DNA from: Ryuthela nishihirai
Lineage: Eukaryota > Arthropoda > Arachnida > Araneae > Heptathelidae
Assembly: GCA_038380435.1 (NCBI GenBank)
Contig: JAWZYU010000019.1
Span: forward strand, 33,071,801 to 33,135,800
Direction of reading: 5' to 3'
DNA: 64,000 nucleotides
A model generated the notes under the pieces. That model worked only from the letters and a program-made list of their open reading frames with translations. It did not search any database and was not told the DNA's origin. Positions 55,160-64,000 of the stretch are shown one piece after another; the stretch's first letter is position 1, and every line of letters starts with the position of its first letter. The position numbers were made by a program, and so were the translations under genes.

Positions 55160-55450
55160 GTGACATCCGGAGTCTGGTCACGTGGCCATCAACCGTTGTA
55201 CCCGACACTAAGCCTAACTTACATTGGCCAAAACAGCAAAGGAAGAGAATATCAACCTCACCTCCTTCCCGCCTTCTTCATCTGCTTCCCTCCTCTGTTG
55301 TCCCTCTTCTTTCCCTCTCATCACCCACCACTTCTCCTCCCGACAGGAAGACGAATAATGGAAAAGAAGAAATGGTGGGTGGGGAGGGGGGGAGGAAGGG
55401 AAAAACGACGAATTTTGAGCAAACACCCAAATCTTTGGCTTCTCTAGGTG
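55160..55450 (+). other. Polypyrimidine/polypurine strand-switch region
   Basis: 55255-55345 is strongly pyrimidine-rich and ends in CCCGACAG, acceptor-like. 55350-55410 is purine-rich. CCCACCACTTCT pairs imperfectly with AGAAATGGTGGG. Two CACGTG E-boxes lie at 55156 and 55177. The 95-codon frame is low-complexity and not called. Confidence 0.35.
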
Positions 55451-55827
55451 TGAGTGCAGGTGTAAGATTACCAGAGACGATAACACGGTCTTGACCCACG
55501 CCCTTGCACGTGTGAACACTGAAACGTCATTTCTGATGTTCGTTAGTCATGACCTTCTGGGATCAGCGTGGCTTTCCTTTTTTGCTAGTGCTATTAAAAA
55601 GCCTTTTTGGCAACTAAAGAGTAAAATAATTTTCTAAATTTAGTATTAGATTTGTTTTATTCTTAGGTGGCAATATTTTTGTTGCAAAAAGGGTCATCAA
55701 GTCTCGGTATTCCTGAGGATCAAGATGAGATGGGATAAAGGGAACTACTGATAAGTCCGATGTTACTTCTCTGCATTCATATCTTATTTTGGATAATTTC
55801 AACTTATGAGCGCTGTCCGTTATATTA

Positions 55828-55965
55828 TCACTGAATCTTGCATGCATATCATTGGGTTTGCATGTCCGTAATTCAATTTTTTGAATCTTGTATGAATATC
55901 ATTTTCATTCCATTCTTGAATGTTGAATGCATATCATTGTTCATCATTCCATCCTTGAATCTTTT
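55828..55965 (+). repeat. Short diverged tandem repeat
   Basis: TTGAATCTTG(T/C)ATG, CATATCATT and CATTC words recur three to four times. Confidence 0.5.
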
Positions 55966-55977
55966 ATATATATATAT

Positions 55978-56010
55978 CAAGCTGCTTGCCACAGAGGTCT
56001 GATAGGAAAA
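55978..56010 (-). repeat. SINE-B 3'-end fragment
   Basis: CAAGCTGCTTGCCACAGAGG then TCTGATAGG only. Confidence 0.8.
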
Positions 56011-56222
56011 CATATTTTCTTAATTCATTCTCTTATCTTTATCTATGCTATGTAGTGTTGGTAAAGATAAATTCAAACAAGTCGGCAGTGTACTAATTTA
56101 ATGTTTTCTTTTTTAAATTACATAAACAACAAACTACTATGAAATGTTATGACTTCCTACTGATAAAACGTACTCTACAACGAAAACATCTAGATGATAA
56201 TATCATCATCATTATTATTTAG

Positions 56223-56608
56223 GTTGTTGGGTTGTTTTACCTCTGATCGACACTTTTTTGCACACCATGGGCTAAATGGCCAGGTCACATTGACATCGAA
56301 GGCTCAGAGAAGGTTGGGGTAGGGGACCCATTGGAACAGCTGTTGAGAGACAGATGGTAGCCTCCCGTCAAGGCCATCCAGCGTGTTCTTTAACGTGCAC
56401 AGGGTATGGCTCTCCCGCACACGGGCCACGGCTTAACGTCCCATCCGACGGACGGCGGCCTTTCCAAGCCCATCGGTGTCCCCTACTGACCGTGGGCAGG
56501 GCGGAGAATTTTGCGGAGATAAATCTCAACGCTGAGCCAGCTGGGACTCGAACCTGGGAACTACAGATTACGAGCCTGGCGCGCTACCGACTGAGCCACC
56601 CCCGCCCC
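56223..56608 (-). mobile_element. SINE-A, full length, young
   Basis: Imperfect target duplication TTATTATTTAG / TTTTTATTTAG (56212-56222, 56610-56620). Intact box A/B on the minus strand. Confidence 0.93.
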
Positions 56609-57942
56609 ATTTTTATTTAGATGTTACGATGATTGAAGATGACGATCAATACGATCACGATTTCCAAAATGATAATTAAAACATTATTCTCATAACTATA
56701 CTCCCGACTAACACTAACGACATTCTCAGCATTAAAATAATCATTACAATGATTAAAACGCGATCATGATGATAATTGTGAAGGTAATGATCATCGCAAC
56801 AGTATTATATTACCATCTTCTCCACCAATCTGAAACCACACACTCTGCTAATTTCAAATGGTTATTACGGTCGTTATTATTCTTATTATAATTAGTCGGA
56901 GATAATTTACCAATTTTCCCGTATTTTTATTATTATCGTAAAATTCTATTGAATAGTAAATTGCTTTAGCATGGATGAAACAATTCCAGATAAATGATCA
57001 ATGTCTTTGAAACGTTGAAACAACGAAAAACAGATATTTTCGTCCACACACCCTCCGGAAAGAACTTTAAGCGTAATTGCTCTTAGTCTTTCGACATCAA
57101 GGTTCGTGTTTTTTTTTTAACTTCTAAGAAAAGTGTTAATCACATGCTGTCCATTTTCTTTCTCGCCAAAGAAAGCGAGCGAGTGCAAAGAAGCACACGC
57201 CCTGCACTTATCATTAGGCTTAATAACGCGACATTGACATTTTCATACATTTCCATAAGATACAATGAACTCCTATGGGGTCCTACATTTTCAGAGAGCC
57301 CTAATGACCTTCGAGAGCACAAATTCTGCATTTTTAAAAAAAATCTCCCAGTCTTTTAAAGTATAACAACTGGAAATGTGCATGAACACACATAAAATTT
57401 GATGCGTGAATTTATCAGATATTGCTCTTGAAGGCTCAAGCGATGAGGTTCCTTTTCCATTCTGTCCTGGGAGGAATTGAAGTTTTTTCTTTCCGCTAAG
57501 CGATGAAGACAGATCTCGAAAAGGTATTTGATTGATTAAAGTTCTTATCGGATTAAAATATGAACGATGCTTGGATATTTGAGGATCTCTTATTACGAAT
57601 TATTTTCTTTGTAGGCACCGACTGCTTGGAGTCGGTACAATCATCAAAAGGACAAAATTAGAATATTTTAGAGAACGAGCTTCCCTTACACCCCCCCTAC
57701 AAAACACCTATTATAACTCATAAATACGAGGGTAAATCATTTCATTTGTGGCCTGCCGTCGCCAATAATAGCAGATTTTCCTACGAGCTAATACATGATA
57801 TACACTTCAAGGGCAGGTTGAAACACGTTGCAATATGGTCGTAAGTAACAGTATTCAGTCAGTCACTCTAATTTATGGATTTGAAAAGATGTTCATTTTC
57901 GTGTGTGTGTTTTTTTGCAGGTTCTGGCTGATATAGAAACTG
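56609..57942. other. Unique stretch
   Basis: GAT-rich simple sequence at 56620-56800. 57140-57360 is GC-richer with frames on both strands but no motif. A perfect 7 bp hairpin ACCGACT/AGTCGGT sits at 57617-57636. No gene called. Confidence 0.4.
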
Positions 57943-58556
57943 AGTAACATAATATCTATGTGTAGCTCAGAGGTAGGTCCTATGTGTAGCTCAGAGGTTT
58001 TATAATATACCATTTGTAGCTCGGAGATAGAGCACAAAATATCTGATTTGTAGCTCAAGGTATAGCACATAATATCCTATGTGTAGCTCAGAGGTAGAGC
58101 ACGTAATATCCTATTTGTAGCTCAGAGGTAACGCACATAATATCCAATTTGTAGCTCAGAGGTACAACATATAATATTCCATTTGTTGCTCAGAGGTAGA
58201 GCACATAATATCCCATTTGTACTCAGAAGTAGAGCACATCCTATTTGTAGCTCAGAGGTAGCGCATATAATATCAATTTATAGCTCAGAGGTTACAGCAT
58301 GTAATATCCCATTTGTTGCACAGAGGTAGAGCACATAATATCCCATTTGTAGCTCAGAGGTAGAGCACGTAATATCCTATTTGTTGCTCAGGGGTAGAGC
58401 ACAAAATATCCTATTTGTACCTCAGAAGAAGAGCACATGATTTCCTATTTGTAGGTCAGAGGTAGAGCACATAATATCCATTTTGTAGCTTAGAGGTAGA
58501 GCACATGACATCTTATTTGTAGTTCAGAGGTAGAGCACCTGACATATTGCTATAAA
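57943..58556 (+). repeat. 34 bp minisatellite of tRNA box-A/D-arm units
   Basis: About 18 contiguous units of the form TTTGTAGCTCAGAGGTAGAG then CACATAATATCCTA. The first half of each unit (TAGCTCAGAGGTAGAGC) matches the tRNA D arm and pol III box A (TRGYNNA..GG). No unit contains a box B. Units vary at scattered sites; length is 28-36 but mostly 34. Confidence 0.95.
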
Positions 58557-59608
58557 TAGCTGTAAAATTATCATGAGAACATCAGATGATCGTCATCAAA
58601 GCCCCTCACGATGTTATTAGGAAATCTTTGATTAGTATTTCATCTGAGTAAAATCAACATTTCTTCGCTGATTTAAAATATTTCCTGAATTATTCGTTTT
58701 GCATTTTCCGCGTTGCTCCTTTTTTCGCTTGCATGCATGTTGACCAAGGGTTTACTATTTATTTAGATATTAAAAGCAATTAAAATATTCCGCAAAATAG
58801 TCGCTAGTATAATTTTTATCACTATTTTTATTACAAAAAATTAGCCCTTTATGATAAGAAGGAACTACCGGGTGCAAAAATCACAAAATCTAAAGGAAAC
58901 TCATCAAGCTTCCAAGACGCTACTCGTGAAGCTGCTCTCTTAATTCTATCTTAATTTGCATCTTTTTCTAGTATTTTCCTTTTCACCAGTCATCATTTCA
59001 GTTCAATGAACTGCAAAGGGTCACTGACAAAATTGTTGTTTCTAACGATCTGTCTGTCAGACATGAGCAATGAACAAATTAGGTTCCTAGAACAATGACT
59101 TTACAAAACGTCTCCATTAACGTAGAAGGAACCAAAGAAGAAGAAAAAATCCCATCCTGTGACCGGATCTCATTTCTTGAGTGACAAAGCTTCAGGCAAT
59201 GCAAATAGTTTGCTGTTGACTGTGAACTCAAAAATGAAACCTCTCCCCCCCCCTCATTTTCTACATTCCCTCCCTCATCCTGAAAGTTTTATCTTTCTTT
59301 GAGGTCACTTCCAGTTAGTATGGTGAGAAGACTAATGATGTGTATTTTTTGGTAAAATTATTTCTGATTGTTTTCCTTTAGAAAAAGTGGGGTAGAGAAT
59401 TTCCTGTGGAGTTTCCTTTTAAGTTAGTCATTGTGAGTAATAATGTATTACAAAAATATTGTTAGCTTTGTATTTGTTTTTCGTGTTTCTTACAACAGGA
59501 AGAATGGGGATCAAAATTTGAAGTTGATTTTTGTTTGCATTCGTTCTTAGTGAACGACATGCGTATATCCTTTCGTGGCTGACCATTGGAAAGTGGATAG
59601 GTTGGTGA
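58557..59608. other. Unique AT-rich stretch
   Basis: C-run at 59245-59255; no feature recognised. Confidence 0.4.
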
Positions 59609-59610
59609 GG

Positions 59611-59994
59611 GTTGGGTTGTTTTACCTCTGAGCGGCACTTTTTTGCACACTATGGGCTAAATGGCCAGGTCACATGGACCCCGAAGGCTCAGAGAAGGTT
59701 GGGGGAGGGGACCCACTGGAACAGCTGTTGGGAGACAGATGGTAGCTTCCCGTCAAGGCCATCCAGCGTGTTCTTTAACGTGCACAGGGTATGGCTCTCC
59801 CACACACGGGGTCACGGCTTAACGTCCCATCCGATGGACGGTGGCCTTTCCAAGCCCATCGGTGTCCCCTACTGACCGTGGGCAGGGCGGGGAATTTTGC
59901 AGAGATAAATCTCAACGCTGAGCCAGCTGGGACTCGAACCTGGGAACTACAGATTACGAGCCTGGCGCGCTACCGACTGAGCCACCCCCGCCCC
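59611..59994 (-). mobile_element. SINE-A, full length, young
   Basis: Target duplication AGGTTGGTGAGG / AGGCTGGTGAGG (59599-59610, 59995-60006), 11 of 12. Body close to the copies at 11396, 24255 and 56223. Confidence 0.95.
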
Positions 59995-60006
59995 AGGCTG
60001 GTGAGG

Positions 60007-60789
60007 GAAGGAAAAGGGAGAGCACACCACATCTCCTGGAAGATTTAAATAACGGGAAGAAAGAGTATATGTAGATATATAGGTTGTACATATTTCGCAA
60101 TAACACTTAAAAAAAAACGATGGAAGAGAGTGGAAAATTATACAGTTTATTATTTCGCAAGAACAGTTTCTGAGAAGAATATAGCAAAACCGCATTATGG
60201 AATGTTCAAAGCAATCAACATCCCTTCTTTTTTTAGAGAAGCGGGCCAGTATACTTTAGAATAGTGGTTACCAACATTTTCGGCGCAAATGTCGTCGTAC
60301 CAATTCTCATTTTTTTCTTCGTCTCCCTTATAAAGTATAACTCTTTCTGCAGACCTCTTTCCATCGTATGTTATACGTAATATTAATTTGCTATATTTAT
60401 TTTACTATTTCTCAAAAATGCATTACTTATCAATAAAATTCGTCCAATCATTCCAAACGCATCATTTCCATTTTTCATGGTTAGAAAAGCAAAAAAAAAA
60501 AATTATTTCTAATATTTAGTAGTATTATTTCTAAGAAATAGAAAACTGTTCATGTGCCTAAGGGCGCGGGAGGAATAAATTGGGCTCTAGGTCCGTGGAC
60601 TACAGAACTTTGAAAACAAAAATAGATTTTCAAATAGCAGTACGATTCAAAGACCCACGACCTCGAAAAAGTTAATTTTATCAGTAAAAAGTGTGTTTTA
60701 TTTTCACCGTTTCTTTGTGTGGATTTCTAATTAGTGATTGGTGTAAATTACTAAGTTACAATTTTGTATTCAGCCTTATTTTTAATCGG
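60007..60789. other. AT-rich unique stretch
   Basis: No feature recognised. Confidence 0.4.
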
Positions 60790-61110
60790 GCTGAAATGTT
60801 TCACCTGGTGCCTAGGAAGGGTAAACTGAGTGGCGTTTCTGTGCACACAATGGGCTGAGTGAAAAGGTCATAAAAACCCCAAAGGATAAGAAATGGTTGG
60901 GGAAAAGGGATCCACTCTACAGCTGTTAGGAGACAGATGGAAGCCTCCCATTAAGACCATCCAGCGTGTTCTTTAACGTGTACAAGTTTTGGCTCTCCTG
61001 CACAAGGGATCACGACTGAACGTCTCATCCGATGGACGGTGACTTTTCCAAGCCTGTAGTTGTCCTATTTCTCACAGAGAGCAGAAAAGGAGTTAATGGA
61101 AAAAATTATC
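60790..61110 (-). repeat. SINE-A, headless, old
   Basis: GCTGAAATGTTTCACC to the GAGAGCAGAAAAGGAG block; tRNA-like head absent. Confidence 0.8.
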
Positions 61111-61404
61111 AATGAATAAAAAGTGGGAATATCAGTTCTATTTTCATCGATACTAGTGGCTCGGTAAATGCGAATAGGAGATTGCGGATACGTTCAGTAG
61201 ACCAGTTTTATTAAAATTTATTTCTGTAAATTACCAGCGATTTTTCGTTCGATTCAATAATTATATGGAGTACTATGTCTAACTTTACTATATATTGTCA
61301 AATTTTCCGCTAACATTGAATTATCCTTGAAGTGAAAATGAAAAAGCGGTTTTTGAGCTCTAACTAGAGTTTTACCATAGGTAACCACTTGAAATTTTAA
61401 AGCC

Positions 61405-61559
61405 ACACAGGGTGGTCGAAAAGGATCTCCCAGTAGAAATTATGGACTGTAGAGTCAATGGTGGGGTATATGGGGCGAAAAATCTTATATGAAGATTCCA
61501 ACCAATAAAATTTTAAAATGTAGGAAAAACATGGTTTGAGTTTCTAAATAGTCTTCTGT
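61405..61559. repeat. Possible DNA-transposon end
   Basis: CACAGGGTGGTCGAAAAGGA resembles mariner-type termini (CAGGGTG...), but no inverted partner was found. Confidence 0.25.
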
Positions 61560-61622
61560 CGACGTAAAGTCATGTCGCTGTTTTCAGGACGGTCATACTC
61601 TGTTCAAGTTAAAGAACACGTT
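61560..61622 (+). repeat. SINE-A core fragment
   Basis: GACGTAAAGTCATGTCGCTG, then GTTAAAGAACACG. Confidence 0.65.
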
Positions 61623-61641
61623 AAGACACTAGAAGAAGAAA

Positions 61642-61868
61642 GAGGCCAGGATCTCCAGTCAAGGCCATCCAACATGTTCTTTAATTTGGACAGAGTATGG
61701 CCCTCCTGATAATAGCGACATAGTTTTACGTCCTTTCCAAGACCAATAGTGTCCCCTTTCTGACAGAGGGAACAACGAGAGTTTGTGGAGATAACTTCTC
61801 AACTTATCGAATCTGAGAAATCAGATTATGAGCTTCGGGCGCTACAAACAGAACCAACCCTCGCCCCT
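61642..61868 (-). repeat. SINE-A, 3'-truncated, old
   Basis: TCCAGTCAAGGCCATCCAAC to CAGAACCAACCCTCGCCCC; box B lost. Faces the fragment at 61560 in opposite orientation. Confidence 0.78.
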
Positions 61869-62136
61869 ATTTTAATAGGAAAATGGTGTATGCACTATAG
61901 ACCCTCATGTGCATGTTTAAAGTTGTTGTTTTTTTTTGTTGAAAACTCACATTGAAATTTTGCTTATATATATTGAAAAATTGACATTAAGAAATCAGGA
62001 TTTACAAATATATTTATCAATAGGTTGTTAAATTAATTTAAAATTAATTTTCTGTCTGTTATAAAGATAAATCTTTTGAATCTGAATATAGCATTTGTAA
62101 TTAACAATTTTTTTATTAATAATATAATTGTCTTTC

Positions 62137-62215
62137 TGCTGGTCTCGCCTCCTCATAGATCTTCTACTGTGACAAGCAGCTGCTTGAGAAGGCATTTATT
62201 TTTTATTTTTTATTT
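62137..62215 (+). repeat. SINE-B 3' fragment
   Basis: CTGCTGGTCTCGCCTCCTCA, GATCTTCTACTGTG, then CAAGCAGCTGCTTGAGAAGG; internal deletion of the GACAGGCTCCTGTC block. Confidence 0.8.
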
Positions 62216-62499
62216 ATAATTATCGAAAAACAATTACTAAAATTCTCCAAAAACTGCTGAGACTCTCCCACATAACTAGAAATGTAGCATTCCACAATTT
62301 TTCCTCTATGTAGAAATTTTCGTACAAACTCAACTAATAAGCGCAGAAATTCAGGTCGAGTTTAAAAATGCTTTGTTGTTATTATTATTGTTATTATATT
62401 TCCCCCCTTTTTTCGTATCCCCGCTGCTCACCATAGTCCTCTTTGTTAAGGCAAAGCAGTGCGCATACAGACATATCATGCAAATGAGTGCAAATTAAA
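62216..62499. other. AT-rich stretch
   Basis: Nothing recognised immediately upstream of the CpG-rich region. Confidence 0.4.
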
Positions 62500-62760
62500 G
62501 GGTGTAGTGATCTTAACAGCTGTTTATCTTACTGGGAGCGCGCATGCGTACACCGGAGGAACGCGCGCAGGCACACGCAACGCGAGCTACGCGGTTCACG
62601 CAGGTGCACGCACGCACACGAGTCGCATTCCGAAATCTCCTCCAGAGATCGCGTTTCGCGCTGACATAATAAGAGTACGGAATGTCCCAAGTTTTTGTTC
62701 GTAATGGCGACCTGGCTTGTGCCATCTTTGTTTAGCGAGCTTAATTACAAAAGGAAATGG
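62500..62760 (+). promoter_or_regulatory. CpG-rich candidate promoter with NRF1- and YY1-like sites
   Basis: 62535-62670 is dense in CpG, unlike the rest of the window. CGCGCATGCGTA (62539-62550) fits the NRF1 consensus at 11 of 12 positions. GTAATGGCGACC (62701-62712) and GTGCCATCTTTG (62720-62731) resemble YY1 sites in opposite orientations. No TATA box. NRF1 plus YY1 in a CpG-rich stretch is typical of housekeeping-type start sites. Direction is uncertain; candidate exon sequence lies on the plus side. Confidence 0.5.
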
Positions 62761-63041
62761 GCAGGTTTTGCGCTTGGGCGTTGCTAACTTCTGTTCGACC
62801 TCATGAAAGGATCTTCTTGAAAATACGTGGGTTTCAAGACTCCAGCTTCGCTGTACAAGTCGAGAGGGTATTCAGGTCTCATCCGAAGAACAGAAGAAGA
62901 AGGAACTGGATAGCGACTTCTTTATTTCACTTCCCCCTCTTTCTCCATCATCCACCCCCACCTGCAACGTCTTTCCTTCATCTCTCTCTCTCTTACTCCC
63001 CTCCCTCCACGAGCCAGCATATTTTCTTTTTCTCCTCCCAG
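62757..63041 (+). other. Possible 5' UTR or first intron with polypyrimidine tract
   Basis: An open plus frame from ATG at 62757 crosses this region but becomes Pro/Ser/Phe low-complexity over the pyrimidine tract 62925-63040, which ends TTTTTCTCCTCCCAG, a strong acceptor. More plausible as intron than as coding. Confidence 0.4.
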
Positions 63042-63203
63042 GCTCCATTGAAGGGAAGGAAATGGCCACGTGCGACATCCCAGCCTCTATTGTTCCGAGG
63101 TCAGTTTTTTGATCGTGCAGAGTCGTACAAAGCGTCTGTAAGTGATGAAGAATCTGAGGATAGAGAAAAAGCAAAAAAAAATGCAGCGTGGTTCAATGTT
63201 TAA
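63042..63203 (+). CDS. Candidate terminal coding exon, product unknown
   Basis: Follows a strong 3' splice site. The frame APLKGRKWPRATSQPLLFRG continues to QFFDRAESYKASVSDEESED and ends AKKNAAWFNV-stop. The composition (SDEESED acidic patch, then basic Lys run) is protein-like, unlike the chance frames elsewhere. I do not recognise the family. It may be the last exon of a gene whose upstream exon starts near the CpG-rich region at 62500-62760, but no donor site was pinned down. It could also be part of an unrecognised mobile element. Confidence 0.35.
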   Translation, partial: APLKGRKWPRATSQPLLFRGQFFDRAESYKASVSDEESEDREKAKKNAAWFNV

Positions 63204-63252
63204 GAATGAAACAAGAACCAAATAATAAGAGCTCTGATACATATGTACACAG

Positions 63253-63800
63253 TGCGTCTGAAAAGTAATGAGACAAAAGTTCTAAAGCAAATGTTCAGAG
63301 AAGCAATTTATTATGAAAATCATTCAAAATAGTCACGGTGGTTACTCTATGTACTTGTTACATCTCTCTTTTAATCGTTGAAACATTCTTAAAATTCCTC
63401 CAAAGTTATTTTTCCTTGAGATGGTTGGTCACGACCTTTTTGAATGTTTTGAATGGTAAAAAATTGTTTCCCTTTCAGCTACATTTTTAACTTCAGGAAA
63501 AGAAAGAAGTCAGCCGCAGCAAAATCTATCGAATGAGGAGGCTCACTCCGTTCGCAAAAAAGGGGTACTGAGTTGATCTTACTACTCCTTTTTTTTGCGA
63601 AAGAAATCTTCGAACAATTAACCCATCCAAGAGAATGTGATCGACAATTTCAAGAAGATAATTTTTGAGGAATTGCAAGAATACTTTCAACGATTAAAAG
63701 AGAACTGTAATAAATGTATAGAATCCCATAGTAAAATATTTTTTTCTATAGTAAATTAATTTTCTCTCTTTTTTATAATTTTTGTCTCATTACATGCCAT
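63253..63800. pseudogene. Fold-back mariner-like derivative with two 3' ends
   Basis: Left half (minus, 63565-63253): PPHSIDFAAADFFLFPEVKN, then GGILRMFQRLKERCNKYIE-stop, then terminus CAGTGCGTCTGAAAAGTAAT (63253 on). Right half (plus, ~63640-63800): EELQEYFQRLKENCNKCIE, then the TTTTTGTCTCATTAC terminus, shortened. The two halves are the same C-terminal transposase region in opposite directions, with no N-terminal part between. Confidence 0.75.
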
Positions 63801-64000
63801 TACATGCTCAGTACTTATACGTACTAGGTATGTAACAGTAGTAAATTTTATTCCCCATAATAAACGCTCTATTCCTTTGCAGTGCATGAGTTGGAATGTT
63901 TCTTACCTAATCGATGTATTAAGTCTGTTTTTTTTTTATCGTGTGTCTGTATTAGATTGTTTATTATTCAATCAATATTTTTTTTCTATAAATTTTTTAA
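63801..64000. other. AT-rich window end
   Basis: No feature recognised. Confidence 0.4.

Noticed and set aside
57611..57640. Hairpin GGCACCGACT...AGTCGGTAC resembling the 3' stem of a Cas9 guide scaffold
   Set aside because: Only a 7 bp stem matches, loop differs, no nuclease genes or repeats nearby, eukaryotic context; coincidence.
57943..58556. CRISPR-like array
   Set aside because: Units are contiguous and similar throughout, with no unique spacers, and the window is eukaryotic. Same for 13213-14203.
62757..63203. Single 148-codon CDS from ATG 62757
   Set aside because: Middle third is low-complexity translation of a polypyrimidine tract ending in a strong splice acceptor; only the last ~53 codons look protein-like.

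Overview
This is a eukaryotic, AT-rich, repeat-dominated window with no prokaryotic operon logic. The mobile-element families (mariner/Tc1, hAT-like and pogo/Tigger-like DNA elements, non-LTR retrotransposons of at least three kinds, several tRNA-headed SINEs) point to an invertebrate, most likely an arthropod and possibly a chelicerate. That assignment is inference from repeat style only. I found no confidently annotatable host gene. The best host signal is a CpG-rich, promoter-like stretch at 62500-62760 followed by a possible terminal exon at 63042-63203. The long open frames elsewhere are mostly antisense or sense readings of repeats.

Two SINE families dominate. SINE-A (about 390 bp, Met-like tRNA head, 3' end in AAAACAACCCA) has 38 recognisable copies or pieces. 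Six of them keep clear 9-12 bp target-site duplications and two are inserted inside older SINE-A copies. SINE-B (about 205 bp, Ser/Leu-like tRNA head, 3' tail GAGGGGGTATTTATTT) has about 16 copies. Minor tRNA-headed families are SINE-C (26500-26669) and SINE-D (34840-35890). For SINEs, strand + means the tRNA head is at the lower coordinate.

Layout: 0-10 kb holds a broken mariner-like element, two inverted copies of a ~300 bp repeat (R), a nested SINE-A pair, a near-perfect SINE-B palindrome beside a Jockey-like LINE remnant, and a hAT-type MITE. 11-19 kb holds two oppositely oriented blocks of a ~275 bp-period repeat (T), a 74 bp satellite born inside a SINE-B, and a second nested SINE-A pair followed by a ~30 bp minisatellite. 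20-33 kb is packed with SINE-A copies plus an interleaved inverted repeat with coding character (23.0-23.4 kb). 33-37 kb is bracketed by an inverted repeat (P) and contains T blocks, two SINE-D copies (one with its head inverted) and a pogo/Tigger-like element with a matching empty site. 42.6-45.7 kb holds a hairpin MITE and a minus-strand LINE. 47.4-51.1 kb is a plus-strand LINE interrupted by a SINE-B and by an antisense piece of its own family. 52.8-54.8 kb holds a long inverted repeat and a broken Tc1-like element. 57.9-58.6 kb is a 34 bp minisatellite whose unit is a tRNA box-A/D-arm sequence. The last kilobase carries the promoter-like region and a mariner derivative made of two 3' ends.

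The sequence suggests a neutral, transposon-shaped intergenic or intronic region. The notable biology is in repeat birth (satellites from SINE bodies and tRNA arms), repeated formation of fold-back structures, and SINE nesting at the same internal site.
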